From Wuchereria bancrofti (taxonomy: Eukaryota > Nematoda > Chromadorea > Rhabditida > Onchocercidae), in NCBI GenBank assembly GCA_005281725.1, contig SSBO01000014.1:8882-65037 (forward strand): a stretch of 56,156 nt of DNA, written 5' to 3'. Below, one piece after another: positions 25,003-40,000 of this stretch (the first letter of the stretch is position 1; each line of letters opens with the position of its first letter). Position numbers and translations under genes: made by a program. The notes under the pieces were generated by a model, which was not told where the DNA came from, ran no database searches, and saw only the letters and a list, made by a program, of their open reading frames with translations.

Positions 25003-28000
25003 GTTTATTATCTAAACAAAAATATTTATGAATTTAATTTAACTCAAAATCATTTGTTTTATTTTTGAATTATAAAATTATTAATAACATAATTTAGGGT
25101 AATGCACCAAAATTAGTTCACACACCGCTCATTGATAAATGCTATCTAACTCTTACACAAGGTGTGTGTTATTTAAAACTTTTATTTTTTTATTTCTATT
25201 TATTCATAAAATAATTACTATGCAATTTAAAATTGCAATGGAATATTTGATAATTGATTTAATTATGAGATTTCGTTTTTTTTTTGGCATATTGTTTTTT
25301 TTTTTTTTAAATTTCAACAAAAGCTTAATGTTTAGCAATGTCAATGGGTCTTGGTGGTAATCCATATGGTCCTGCTGGTACCGGAAAAACCGAATCTGTC
25401 AAGGTATATATGTTGTAAATCAATACTATGATTGATGTAAGTGAAATAAATAAAAGTAGATAAAATTAAAGATACTATCAGTTTTAGTTACTTTAATTAA
25501 TCTTTTCCCATATTAATAAGTTTAAAATTTTAAGGCACTAGCAAATTTATTTGGACGACAAGTTTTGGTATTCAATTGCGATGAAGGAATTGATGTCTAT
25601 TCAATGAGTCGTATTTTCATTGGTTTGATACAATGTGGCGCTTGGGGTTGTTTTGATGAGTTTAATCGTTTAGATCAGGTCATTTTTTCTTCTATTAATC
25701 AAAATTTTAAGTTTGAAAAATAAAAAATTAAACATTTAACATGAAATTTCAGACAGTACTTTCGGCTGTATCAATGCAAATTCAGGTTATTCAAGATGCA
25801 ATAAAATTACGATCAGGAAAATGTATGCTAGCTGATCGAAATGTGAGGAGCACTTTTCTGCATTTTTAAAATTTAGGATCATGCAAAAAAAAAAAAAAAA
25901 AACTCGTTGATTGTTATTTTTCATATTGAATAAATTTTAGGTTCCTGTAGATTTAAATTCAGCAATATTCATAACACTGAATCCGGCAAGCAAAGGATAT
26001 GGTGGACGACAGAAGTTACCGGACAATCTTAAACAATTATTTCGTCCAGTTATTATGTCTGTACCGGACAACGAACTTATCGGTTTGTTATCATTTTCCT
26101 AGTAAATTATAAGAAATTCATTTTGTTGTAAAAATAGTCAAAATTAAAAATTATTTTTATCAAATAATTTGAGAGGAAATTCTACTCAATACTTAACTAT
26201 GATTCTTCAAAATATATGATTTTTTCGTTTATTTTTTTATTTTAGCAGAAACAATTTTGAGTGCGGAAGGTTTTTGCAATGCAAAGAAGTTATCACGAAA
26301 GCTAGTATCAATCTTTAACCTTAGCAAGTTAGCTTGTGCTTTTTTAATTCACAATTTCATAGATCATTTGATTAATTTGGTAAGTAACTTAATTAATAGA
26401 TGATTTGAGATGAAATTTCGATAATTATCATCATGGATTCTTCTATAGAAAAAAAAAAGTGGTTACAAATTGATATTAGAGTGATAATTTTAGGAAAATG
26501 TAAAGATCAGTTCTATTTTAAAACTTTTTCATTTTGAATTATGTAATATTTAGGCTAATTTAAATAAAATAATGCTATTTTTAAGGGAAATGTTAAGTTC
26601 GCAACAGCATTATGATTGGGGTCTAAGGGCATTAAAAACAGTACTGCGCAGTTGTGGTAATTTGTTATCAGCTAACAGAATGGATAAAAATGAAGTTCAA
26701 GTGGTTGTTGATGTATCATTTTTCATTTTTTTTAGACTTTTAAAAATTTCTTTTTTAATAAATTTCTCTTTCATTCATAATAACAATTATAAAAATGTTA
26801 GTTTTTTTTTTTTATCGTTGTCTTTTGTTTTTTCCTTTTAATTTCAAGATATTTAAGATTAGGAAATTTTACAGGCATTGACATTGAATACATTATCAAA
26901 ACTCACCTTTGAAGATTCTAAACGTTTTAGTATTTTGATCGATGATGTCTTTTCAAATGTTAAAAAAGACACCGTACAGGTTTTCTTTTTTAAATCATTT
27001 TATTTTTTTTTTTTTTCAGTGAATTTTAGCATATGGTATGTGAGAGAATAAAAAGATTTATATATTCAAAAAAAAAAAATTAATTTCAGATTGAGGATTT
27101 GCTAGAACCGATTAAATTAGTTGCTAATGAATTGAAGATAACGGTTACTGATATGCAGGTAATTTTATTCTTATTACTAATTAACATCATTAGGACTATC
27201 TTATATGGTCTAATTTTTCAAAATATAACTTATAAATTTTTCAAAATATAAAAATATAACAAAATATAACTCAGATTGTTGTTGAGGTACATGACTCTCT
27301 GTTAGATATGATCATAATTGGTGTTCTCTGTTATATGATAAATTATAGACTGAATAAAGCTATGATAATTGGTGATGATAACAAGGTACTTATCATTTAG
27401 ATAAAAAAGATTTTTGAATTATACGATCAAATGCGACAACGAATGGGCGTAATATTGTTGGGTCCGAGTGGTTCAGGCAAATCAACCATATGGAAAATAC
27501 TTCAAAAAGCAATGTCACTAATAAATAAGCCAGTAAAAACTTATCGTATCAATCCAAAATCAATGACAAAACAAAAAGTAAGTTAATGGGAGGGAAAAAA
27601 AAAAAACGTTAAATAAAAAATGAGTTATTCATTTCTATAAATGCAATATATCATATTATAAAGTAGTAGAGAGAATTATTTAAAATTATTAGCAACGGAT
27701 AAGAATTGAAGAATTATTTCGAATCATTTCAAACTGTTATTGCATTATTTTTGATAAATTTTAATTCAGCTTTTGGGATACATGGATATGGATACACGTG
27801 AATGGTCTGATGGTGTATTAACAACAGCTGCTCGAGAAGTTATTAAAGATAATAATAATATATTAGCATGGATTATTTGTGATGGTGATATTGATCCGGA
27901 ATGGATTGAAGCACTTAATTCGGTGCTTGATGATAATCGTTTGGTAAATATTTTTTTTTTTTTTAAACTTTCATATTTCATTTTGCATATCTCTTATTTT

Positions 28001-31000
28001 TCACTAGTAGATTGGTAAAATGCTGAGATAGCAAAAATGGGATGTAAAATTTTACATCAAAAAATTCATTGACTAAATTGAATTGTTTGTTTGCAGCTTA
28101 CAATGCCATCTGGTGAAAGAATTCAATTTGGATCTAATGTTAATTTCATTTTTGAAACCGATAATCTTAGTAATGCATCACCGGCAACAATATCACGAAT
28201 GGGTGTAATACTTGTTAGGTTCAGTTTTTTATTATTAGTCATTTTTGATAATACAATTGTGTTAATCTACAATGGTAAACAATTTAATTAAATAAGTTAA
28301 TCTTTTTTTTTTTCCATAATTTTTTGACAATTTTGATTCAAATTATAATTTATTTTGCTTTTGCAGCAAGGAAGATATGAGTGTTCAGGATTTTATTAGT
28401 AATTGGCTTAATGAATATAACGATATTCATCCAGATATGTCCATTTGGATTCGTGATCATTTGTACAGGTTGATATTTGCAGTTTTTTTTTTTGCTTTAC
28501 AAAATTGTTACAAAGACTTTATAGTTTGAATTTATTGTATCTCTTATTATAGCTAGACTAAAAAGTTACTTTAAAAATAACATTTAAATTAAAATCAGTA
28601 AAAATTTCAGATGTTTAGATTGGATATTGACGAAAGGAAACATTGAAATAAGCGTAAGTAAAATTGCTATAGTGAAAAATGCATTGAGTCATTTAACAGA
28701 TGTGACAACATGCGATGAATTTCTCGTAGCATTGTATCGTGGATTAGCTCCGTTCATTAATTCAAAATTTCGAAATCAATTTGCTATTGAGGTTCATAAA
28801 TTTATACTATTTTTTTGCATTTTAACATTGATAGGAAACACAAAACTTTTGAAGTTTAAAATTATAATTTATAATAAATTTAATTAGTAAAATGATATAA
28901 GCATAGGGAAACATGTATAATTTATTCATCAATTTCTTAGATTGTGTTCAATGAAATAAATTTGCCGGATAAGCAAAATCCTGGAAATGTTTACTATGAT
29001 AAACGAGCAAAATCATTGTTCGCTTATACAGATGAAATGAATATGATAAATAACAATGATCAATTATTAAATATGGATCGTCCCTATTATATTTTAACTG
29101 CTAATGCTCAAGCTAATCGTGATATTGTAAGGGAATATTTTTATTCAATAAAAATTTTTAAATTATAAAAAGTTTTTTTTTAGAAAAATTTTCCAAATTT
29201 CAAATTGTTTAATTATTTACATTTAGCTATAACGTGTGGAAAAAATGTTTAAATTTATGATTATTAAAAATTTTGAAAAAATGTTTAAATTTGCGATTAT
29301 TAAAAATTTTGAATTTGAAGATTTGTTCATGGCTAAATAATCATAACAGACAACCTTTTATAATATATGGTCCAGATGGTAGTGGAAAAGAATGTTTGTT
29401 ACGGTACTGTTTGACATTGGATCCAAATAGTCAATTAATGGTACTTCATTGTAGTGCTCAAACAGGGTAGATGAATTTTTTTTCAATTATTCATATTTTT
29501 CTATAATTTAATTTGATATTTTCTTTTTTTTTTTATTTTTGAAAAAATTCCATAATTTTATGGCATGAAAAAAAGAAGGAAAAAAAAACGAACGAACAAA
29601 CACTTACAGAAACTAATTCGATTTTTTTCTTTATAATATCAAATGTGAATTTTTTTTAATATGAAATGGAATTTTATAAGTGTAATTTATAAATATAAAT
29701 TTTATAAGTTTATAAGTATTTTATAATATGAAATAGAATTTTTTTTTTTATATATTTAACAAATTTCAGATCACAACAAGTACTCGATTTGTTACAACAA
29801 TATTGTGTACAAATTAGCAGTGCATCTGGAAGAGTACTTAAACCTAAAGAAAAGCAAAATTTAATTTTTTATATAAAAGCAATTAATGTTGTAAAACCAG
29901 ACAAATGGGGTACTTGTGAAATAATTGCTTTCCTACAACAACTTCTCACATATAAAGGATATTATAATGAAAAATTAGAATGGATCTCACTGGAAAATAT
30001 TCAAGTATGCTTGACATTTTATTTTGAACAAATTTAAATAGATTTATTTATTACTTAAATTAGTTTATTTAAATTATTTACAAAAAAAAAAGATCTCTTC
30101 ATATAATTAAATGCTTTTTCTAATGACTGTGTATGATCTTACAGTGGTTATCCATAATTATAGAATGAAAACTATGAATTGATAAAATTCAAATTCATGT
30201 TATTAATAAGGGTACTTGAAATTACTTATCAGCTTCAAGTTGTTGAAATTAAAATAATACTCCTAATCATTGAATTGACAAAACAATATTTAATTAATTA
30301 TTTACACTACAATTTGTTTACCACTGTTTTAAATTAGAACTTGAAATGTTAAATCGAAGTGTTATTTCCAGTTAGTATTATCGATAACGTTGGCTAATGA
30401 CGAAGGTCATTGTCTCCTACCATCACGTTTCATTTCTTTACTTAGAATTTGTACAATTGAATATCCAACAAAGGAAGAGCTTATCACCATCTATTCTTCA
30501 TATCTAACATTTTTGTTAAAAGTAACCTTCATTTTAAGTATCATTATTTTATCTTATCTTTCATATTTTTTCAATTAATTACATTGCAAGCAAAAGGATT
30601 ACAGTTCTAATGAATTCGTCATTTATGAAGTAAATAATGATCGAAAAATAATTGATTTCATATAATTTTATAAGGAATTTTTCTCATTAAAAAATATTTC
30701 AGGATTCAGCTGAACCATTGAGATATCGATTAAATGATTTAGCAAGTATCATGGTGCATCTGTTTAATGACATACGAAATTCATTCAAGCCAACTGATAA
30801 GACACATTATGTGTTTACGCTAAAGGATTTATCAAATTGGGCATTTTCTCTTACAAGATACGATATTACTGGTAATTTTTCATATTTTGCTTCACACTGA
30901 TAATGTGAATGTGATAATGTGAAGGCCAGTATGTGCTGGTCGAGTAGATTATAAGGCCGAATAGTTGTTGCTTTGCAGAGAAGACGACGTTTGACCAACA

Positions 31001-34000
31001 TTTATTTTATTGAGATAAAAATTATCATTGATCGCAATTGCTAAACAATATTAGAAAGTCTGATGAAGTAGTTTTATCCAGAGAATCTAACTTCAATAAA
31101 GGTTATAACTCCTTATGTAGTAATCATTAACTCATAACAATGATTTACAATACCGCAAAGGAGGTCAGCTAAACAAAGTGCTATTAACTTTGTCAATTTC
31201 TAATATAATTTACAGTTAGTAAGGAAAGCGATAAACAATAAAAGAAGTCAACTAAATAAAAGGAAATGATAATTGTAAACAATCTAATTAGGCACAAATT
31301 CCAACACATTTTCTTTGTTAACAAATAATGCAAATAAGCTTAGCTTGTATGGGACATGTGACAATAGATAATCTTTAGTTCTATAAATTTAGTATAATTT
31401 TATTTCTTGTTTTTTTTTATTTTGGAATTTAGTATAATTTTATTATATATTATAATTCGGTTTTTCTGACATAATCTGCCTGATTTTTGCATTTTGTTAT
31501 ATAAATTGTATAAGTAAGTATATAATATATATAAGTTACTGTTTTACATTAAGTGAAAAAGATTTCAACTTCTAGAAATTCTCATATTCTAGCCAGTAGT
31601 TGGGTAAAATTTTGTTGTTAAACAAGAATTAACTGTTATCTGATATTTTAATCATCAATAATCATTCTTTTGTTATCATTATCATTAATAGTAAGTGTCA
31701 TTATAACTAATAGCGTTAGTTTTTCATGCAATATTATAAATGTTACCAAAAATGTTAGTTGACAGTATCCAGGTGAAATATAAAAATTTAACTCTATTAA
31801 CCATATCTTTGTTTTTTTCTTTTATCTTTTGTTTTATCTAATTGCTCACTGCATATAATGGTCTCTGTTCTTTTGAAAATGATAAAATAATGATTACATA
31901 ATCATTATAAAATAGTGATTACATAATCATGAAAAGCAAACAAATATAAATTATCTTTATATGATCAGGTAGTAATGCTGGTGAAAAATTTTTATGCTCA
32001 ATGTTGTATGAATGTCGACGAATTTTCAAAGATCGTTTGGTGAATAATGAACATAAACAAAAGTAAATGCTTTTTTTTTTTTTCTTAAGGAAATTTAAAA
32101 TAATCAGATAATATTACTTCAAATACTTACTTAGGTAACTAATTCAATAAGTATTTCTCAGTAAGGAATATTATGAAGGTAATTTATATGGGAAAGAATA
32201 TTTATATGGAAATTCTGTTGTATCTTTGTCATTTTTTGCAAATTATTTGCAATTTGCATGTTATTAAGGTTAAAGTAAAATTTTTTATGTTATTGAAATA
32301 TAATTAATGTTGAGTTAAAAATGTTTGACAATAATTATATGTTAATTTTATAGATTTGAAGATATTATTAGGCATAATTTATCATCAGCTACAGTACACA
32401 GTGATGAAGGTGAAATTTAGCTTTAATTTTTCGAATTCTTGGAATTATTTCAAAATTAGTCTTTGGTTTTGATTATTAGCTTTTTTTTTTTTTTTTGAAG
32501 TCAAAAGTATAATTTTTTGTATTATTAAAGTATGATTACTTCTTTGTTTATGCAATAAATTATAAAAATAATAAATGAATTATACGAAATGTCCAAGCAT
32601 AGTTTCTTGGTTCATAGATTTGAAACCATTTTTCAATTCATTATCGATAATAAATAGAAGCAAATTTATCTTTTTAGATAACTTATACGTATCATCTCGA
32701 GGAACTCTTTCAATAACTATGTTAAAAGGTACGCCATTATCGATGGTACCACGTAAAGAGTACGCTAAACTTTTACAACAAGCAGTTAATCGATATGGTA
32801 AATTTTATATTATCATATACTTTCTTCATCTTATCATATTTGTTGAAAATCATTAAGCGCTATTAATGATTGATAACTATAGTATTTCATTGAAATTATA
32901 AATTATATCGATTATTTAAAACTATTTTTTAACTATTACTTATATTTTCAATCTTTAATTGTGTTAATTTTCAGAATTCGAAATAGCAAATTTTAAAATG
33001 CCAATTTTTGATGAATTTGTTAAATTATGTTCTCAAATTGATCGAGTAATCACAGCACCTGATATGTTTCATTTTCATTCTTCAATTTCTTTGCTTAAAT
33101 AGAGTTTGAATTTAAGCGTTTTTTTCTTTTCAGAAAAAAAACTTCATATAAATTATGAATTCATTTCTTTTTTTTTTTTTTGATTATAAGATAGTGAATC
33201 CAATTATTAACTGATTTTTTGAATTTTCAGGTGGTTCATTATTATTAGCTGGAAGAGCTGGTATGGGAAGACGTGAAGCTGCATCGCTTGTTGCAAATAT
33301 GCATCAAATGCCTGTATTCTCGCCAAAGTTAACTTCATCTTATGGAATCAAACAGTTTAGAAATGATTTGAAAATGGTATATAATTTCAATTTATACCAA
33401 ATAAACATACTTTATTTTTTCTCGTTCTATCCCTAATCAATTGATGTGTGATTTGAGTGATATTATCAAACATCCATAATTTGAGTTAATATTAGAAATT
33501 TCAAACATTTTGCAGGTTATCCAAGATGCAGCAATAAATGGTAAACATGTTGTTTACATTATTGAAGATTATCAGCTATTGCATGATGCATTTCTGCAAT
33601 CAATAAATTCATTATTATCATCTGGTGATATTCCTGGAATATTTGCTGCTCAGGAATTTGATAGCTTTTTGGTAAGTTTACGTGAACAAGCTTCGCAAGA
33701 TGCATTCCAGGGCGACTTGTATTCTTACTTTATTATGAGTAAGTTTTCTAGTTTTCCTTTTCTTTTTTCTTATTATTCTTTATTTTTATTTATTAATTTT
33801 TTTTCTTAAATTTTAGATTTTTGAGGGACAAAAATGTATTACTCTTGACGAAAATTTAGTTAATAAGAAATAAAAATAATTTTAATGATTGTCAACAGTG
33901 TTAATAGAAGTAATAACACGTATTTCATCTTGAAATTACTCTTCCAGACGCTAAAATCAATCAGTTCAAGTCGGAAAAAAGTTTGTTAAAATGATTGTTG

Positions 34001-37000
34001 TCGTTAATAGGTAGCGTATTTAAGAATCTTTTTTTTTTTTTTTTTAGAAGTAAAAGCAAACTTGCATATTATTCTTATTTTAAATGTTGATGACACTAAT
34101 TTTTCCCTAAAATGCTCATCAAATCCATCATTATATAAGGAATGTTCGATCATTTGGAATGAAATATGGAATAAGAATGCTTTATCACAGGTTATTTATA
34201 ATGAAAATTTCTTAAAACATCTAAATTGGAATGTTTTAGCTAAAATTTTGGGAAAATTTTTGAGTGCTAACGATCTCATTAATGATTTTTTTTTTAATGA
34301 ATTATGTTCGGTTTATCATAAACAGTTAGTTTGAAAAATTATTTCTATCCTATGAATTCTTAATTAAAATTATTAATTGATTGTTAGCAACTGATTACCA
34401 GAAAACTTTTTGGAATTTTGCTCAAAAAAAAAAAAAAGAATCGAAAATTTTAATCACATTGTTGATTACCAATTATTCCAGTTATCGGAATTAATTTTAT
34501 CACGACACAATATTAAAGCAGCAAATGATATACTAATTGCTTTTGGACAAATTTATCATCAATGTCCATCTGAAATAGCACCACCAGCAAAATATATTCG
34601 ATTTATTGAAAATTATGCTTGTATTTTGAATAAAAAACGAACTGCTATTGAAACACGATCTAACAGATTAAAGGTTTTGAATTCTTGTATTTTTAAGATT
34701 AAACGAAATCAAAATGCAATAATATTTCAACTTGTTGGTTTGGAATTATATATAATTTTTAAATATTGTGCAAAAACAAATTAAACAAAATTGACTTTAC
34801 CATTATTACTATTATTATTATTATTATTTTCTTTCAGGCCGGAATCGGTAAATTAACGGAAGCACGAGAATCTGTTTCCAATATGCAAAAAAAAGCTGCT
34901 AAAAAGAGTAAATTATTGGCTGAAAAACAAAGTGATGCAGATATGGCATTGAAAGCAATATCACAAAGCATGACGGTTTGTTTAGAATTTGTTCAGTCCT
35001 ATCTGTATTAAATAAATAAATAACTCAATTATATTTTTATAATTTTTGAAATTTTATTTTTAGTAAAGTTAGTCCAAAAATTTTTAATAAATTTAGTCTT
35101 GAATAAATTTAGTCCAATATTACTTAAGTCTCTCCTAGAGTTTTGTTTCGTTTTGTTTTATTTTTCATTTTGGGTGTTTTGCTAAATTTGAAATTTTTAA
35201 GAATGCAAATTATCAGCGATCGGATATGGAACAGCTTAAATTGGCAACAGTGAAAGAAAATGAAAGGATTGAGAAACAGAAAAGTTTAATTGATGAACAA
35301 TTACGCGAGGTACTTATTTTTTTTTTTTTTTTGCAGAAGAAAAATTGCTTTAAGTTTAGTTTAGACTGAGAAAATTTATCCTGCTCAGCTAAATAAATTA
35401 ATAACAGGTAAAGAAGTATATCAAGAATAAGTTGTGTTTTTCAGGTGGAACCTGTATTGCGTGAAGCACGTGAAGCAGTTGGTTCTATTAAATCGGAAAG
35501 CTTATCTGAAATTCGAAGTTTACGAGCTCCACCGGAAGCAATTCGAGATATTTTACAAGCTGTATTATTATTTATGGGCATTTTTGACACATCCTGGGAA
35601 GCGATGAGAAAGTAAGTAATTCGTTTTTCTCTATTTTTTTAAACTAAAATTACTTAAATTACTTTTCATTGATTGTTTGAGTCGCTTTTGATTGCGCATT
35701 TCTCAAGTTTTATCAATTAAATTCCATTTTAATTATAGGTTTTTGGCCAGAAATGGAGTGAAAGATGAAATAATTAATTTTGATGCTCGAAGAATTTCAC
35801 CTGATGTCAACAAAAGAGTTACCGCTCTTGTAAAAAGCAAACAATCATCATTTGATCCAAAGGTTGATTATTGTTGACATTTTAGTGATTAATTTTTTTT
35901 TACATTATAGTAGGTTAAATCATATGTTAACTAAAGTAAGACTTGGCTAATTCATTAAAACTATCCTTAACTTTATAAATTAACTTTATTATATATTGTA
36001 GTTCAACTTATAGCAATGAGCATGTATTAAAGTATTCTATGAAAATTTTTTGTGGAATTTTTTTCTTTTCTCTCTGAATAAATTAAACAAATTTAAAAGA
36101 TCATTCATTCTTCTTTTGTAACATTAACATTAATAGCAAGATGGATGGGTAAAAAAATTCCCAGAAAAATAAATTAGCTATTTTAAGCTATTTGAGTTGA
36201 TAAATTAAATGAAACTTTTGTTTATTTTTAGTTTTGATGAGAAATACTACGTAAAGATTATTTATTTTATTATAAGCTAATTATGTTTGTTGTTTTATTT
36301 ATTATCATAATTTTGATAAATTTTATTTTACAGAATGCAAAACGAGCATCAGCAGCAGCTGCACCATTAGCTGCATGGGTTCGAGCAAATTTAGATTATT
36401 CAACAATTTTGGAACGTGTTACTCCATTGCAAAAAGAGAAAAATGATTTGATTAAGTAAGTTAGCAATTTTTTCTTTTTTTTTTTTTTTTTAAGGTGTAC
36501 AATCATTCAGAAAATGCTTTGTATGAAGTATAAATTAGATTAGTGATTTAGTGTTATAATTAATGAGCTTATATAATTTTAAAATTACTAATAATCTGAC
36601 AAGCAGATATATGAAAAAAAAAAAAAGTGACACTGTTGGTATGTAACAAATTTCAAATTTTTGAGTGATTTACTAATAAATTATGGAAAATATTTGGCTT
36701 TTTTTTTTTTTTTTTAAGAAAAATTGGAATGAAGTGAATTTGAAAGTTTGTAAAATAACTGTAGGAATTTAAATGAAGCCGAGAAGCAAATGGAAAAATT
36801 ATCGAAAGGTTTAGAAACAGTCGATGAACGAGTTGCTGAATTGAAGAACAATTTCGAAATGCATATGAAAGAAGCAACACAAATAAAAATTGATTTAGAT
36901 AAACAGCAGGTAAGCTTATATGATTTTTTTTTTTTTTTTTGAATTATCCTGTTTGAAAAGCTATTTACAGACAAACTAATGAAATGCAATGGACTGTGAA

Positions 37001-40000
37001 GTAAAATTAATTTAGCAGGAACTATCAAAATTTTGGTTTTGGTTTTGACAGCGAATGTTACATCAACATTATAAGGCGCATTTCATATTGAATATTTGCG
37101 CTTTTTCATCATTTCTAGATTTGAAATTGCAGGAAACGATTAATGTTGCTGGTACTCTTATAGATAGACTTAGTGGCGAATATGAGAGATGGCAAGAGCA
37201 AATTGGCAATTTACAAAATGAAATTGATTGTGTAATTCTTTTTCTTGAGTTTTTTTTTTTCCGCTTTGATTCTTTTTTTTTTTTCTCCTTTTAATCTAAT
37301 TGAATCTAAGAGATTAGTTCTATATTTTGTGTTCAAACGTTTGGAAAACAAATTTTTCTTTTCTTTTTTTTTGCAGCTGGAAAAAGGTTCTCTTTTATCT
37401 GCTGCTTTTGTAACATTTCTCGGTTCAGAATCAGAGCAAGTTCGAAATGAAATTTTGAGCAAATGGAAGGAACTTCTCAATTTGAATGATTTTAGTACAC
37501 TTGAATTTTGTGTTATGGAAACCGAAAAGGTATGTATGTTTATTTATTGGTGAAATTTTAAGTTGCAATTTTCTCCACATAACTCACTCATATTTGAATA
37601 CTTAGTTTACTTAAATGAGATATAATTTAAATAAAAAAAAAAAAAAAGGCGCAAAATGATGATTTAGCATACAAGAATTGCGCAATAATCTCGACATTAA
37701 TATTTTGTATAGTATTTGTTTCACTATTGTTAATTTATTTTATTTTATTTTATTTTTCATTGTTTGTTTCAGTTGAATTGGAGTAATAAAGGACTTCCAA
37801 CTGATGCACTTTCACAGGAGAATGCTATGATCTTATTTAATACTACAGAAATACCACTAATTATCGATCCTAGCGGACGTGCATCCTCATTTCTTATGAA
37901 ACATTTGAAAGATAAACAAGTGGAAAAAGTGAATGCAAATGATTCTAACTTTCTTACTCAGGTAGTATAATACATTTTGTTTATTGACAAATCGAAAACA
38001 AAAGAAACAAAAAAAAAAAAAAAAAGAATGAAAAAGAAGGAGAAGAAGCATGTTGATAATTGTTAAGAAAATAAAATTATCCTTTAAAATATATTAGTTA
38101 TTTTTTAATCTAACAAATGTATTTATTTTTATCTTTATTATATCAGTTTAGGTTGAACTTGCTGTTCGTTTTGGCAAATTGTTGCTTATCGATGATGTAA
38201 ATAAGATTGAACCAACTCTTATGAATATTCTTCGAAAAGATTTTTCAAGTCAAGGTTCAGTTTTGTTACAAATTTTTAAGCATAGTGAAAAAGACAAATG
38301 AAATTTGTTAAAAAAATATATATATATATATATGAGATCAATAGTAGAAATCTTTGGATATTTGAAATGTTAGTAGTTTTTTTAGTAGAAAATAAAATTT
38401 TTTCTTCTATAGCAAAAATCTACTAAGATTAATTACTTGAATTATTGATTTATCCAGCTATTTTGTGCCTAGATAATACCACAATGAAAATGTGTTTCGA
38501 AAAAGTTAGATGATAGTAGGTAAAAAGGGTAATACACCTTTGTTAATTAAGCTTCAGGTTGTTAAATGAACTAATTGGTCTATAGTTGAGACTTATTTCG
38601 TAACCGAAATTGCAAAAAATTTTAATTTTTTATTTGTGATAATTGTACATCACTTCCAAAAATAATTTATCATGAGGGTTAATCATATATAACAAATTGT
38701 GTGAAACTAACTTTCTATCCAAAATTTCCTCATTTTTGATTAATTCTGGTAAAAATTCGAAATGAAAAAAATTAAAATTTTCTATGCAGTCAAGAATAGA
38801 ATTTTTTTTTTCTTGTTCTCAGGACCACGACGTATTGTTCAAATTGGTGAAAAAGCTGTTGATTATAATGATAATTTTCGATTGTATATCTGTTCTAAAA
38901 ATAATTTATTGCAATTGGATCAAGCATCTAAGGCAGCTGTTACTTTAATATGTTTTAGTATCACACAAACTGGTCTTGCATCTCAGGTTTATATTCAATT
39001 CTTTTTTTTTTTTTTTGGAAAATATTAATTTATTTTTTGTGAAAAATTAATTCAAATATTTTATTGTCATATGAGAATTAGTTAATATTCCAAATGAAAT
39101 TTGTTTCTATTTTTATACAACTATTCTGAGATTCGTTTATTATGTCAGCTTCACTTAGATGCTTGGATTGGCAATACAAATTGAAAAACCGACTTTGGAA
39201 ACTCGTTTGAATGAATTGACCAGTGATGTGGAACAAATGAAAATTAAACTTGATGACATTGAACAATCACTTTTGCAAGTAAATTATTAAGAATTATTAA
39301 ACAAAATTGACAAAAAAAAAAAATTATTAAACAAAATTAAAAAACTTCATATGTAATTAGTTTATTTGCTTGTTTTTTCTCTGAAATACGGGAATTTTCA
39401 TTCATATGGAAATTTTCATGTATGATTTTTTACATCAGAAAAGTAGCCTTTATCGTAGACTATGATACTATGAACAGTTAATTATATTTCTAAAATAAAC
39501 ATTAATCTGTCTTAAATTTCAAGTACCACATTAATTTACCTTTAATCATTGCATCATAGTATTTTGTTTCGTTTTATTTTGTAAACATATTTAAAAAAAA
39601 AAAAAAAAAAAACTTTCCTTTGGATCTGATTATTATATTTAAGACATTGGCTTCATCCGAAGGAAGTTTATTGGATAATACGGATTTATTGGATTCTTTA
39701 AATAAAAGCAAAGAAAATGCAGAAACGATTGCAGTATCATTAGCTGAAGCTGATAAATTGCAAAAACAATTTGTTAAAGTTTGTCATATCTGTTGCATTT
39801 CTTTAAAAAAAGAAATAAGAATTATTCTAATTTCAATTCTTAATTAATTGAAATATGTAATGTTTATTGGAGTAATATTCTTTTTCTTTCAGGAAAAAGA
39901 TATATATCGACCGTTAGCAGAAGCTACAAGTAATTTATACTTTATTATTCAGGATTTACACAAACAAGATCCTATGTATAACTTTAATCTTAATACTGTA

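Noticed and set aside
26246..26380. Longer form of dynein exon 39 ending at the GTAAGT at 26381
   Set aside because: It would add [17 protein letters not shown], which is not in the family, and break the phase into exon 40. The donor at 26328 gives the conserved [16 protein letters not shown] join.
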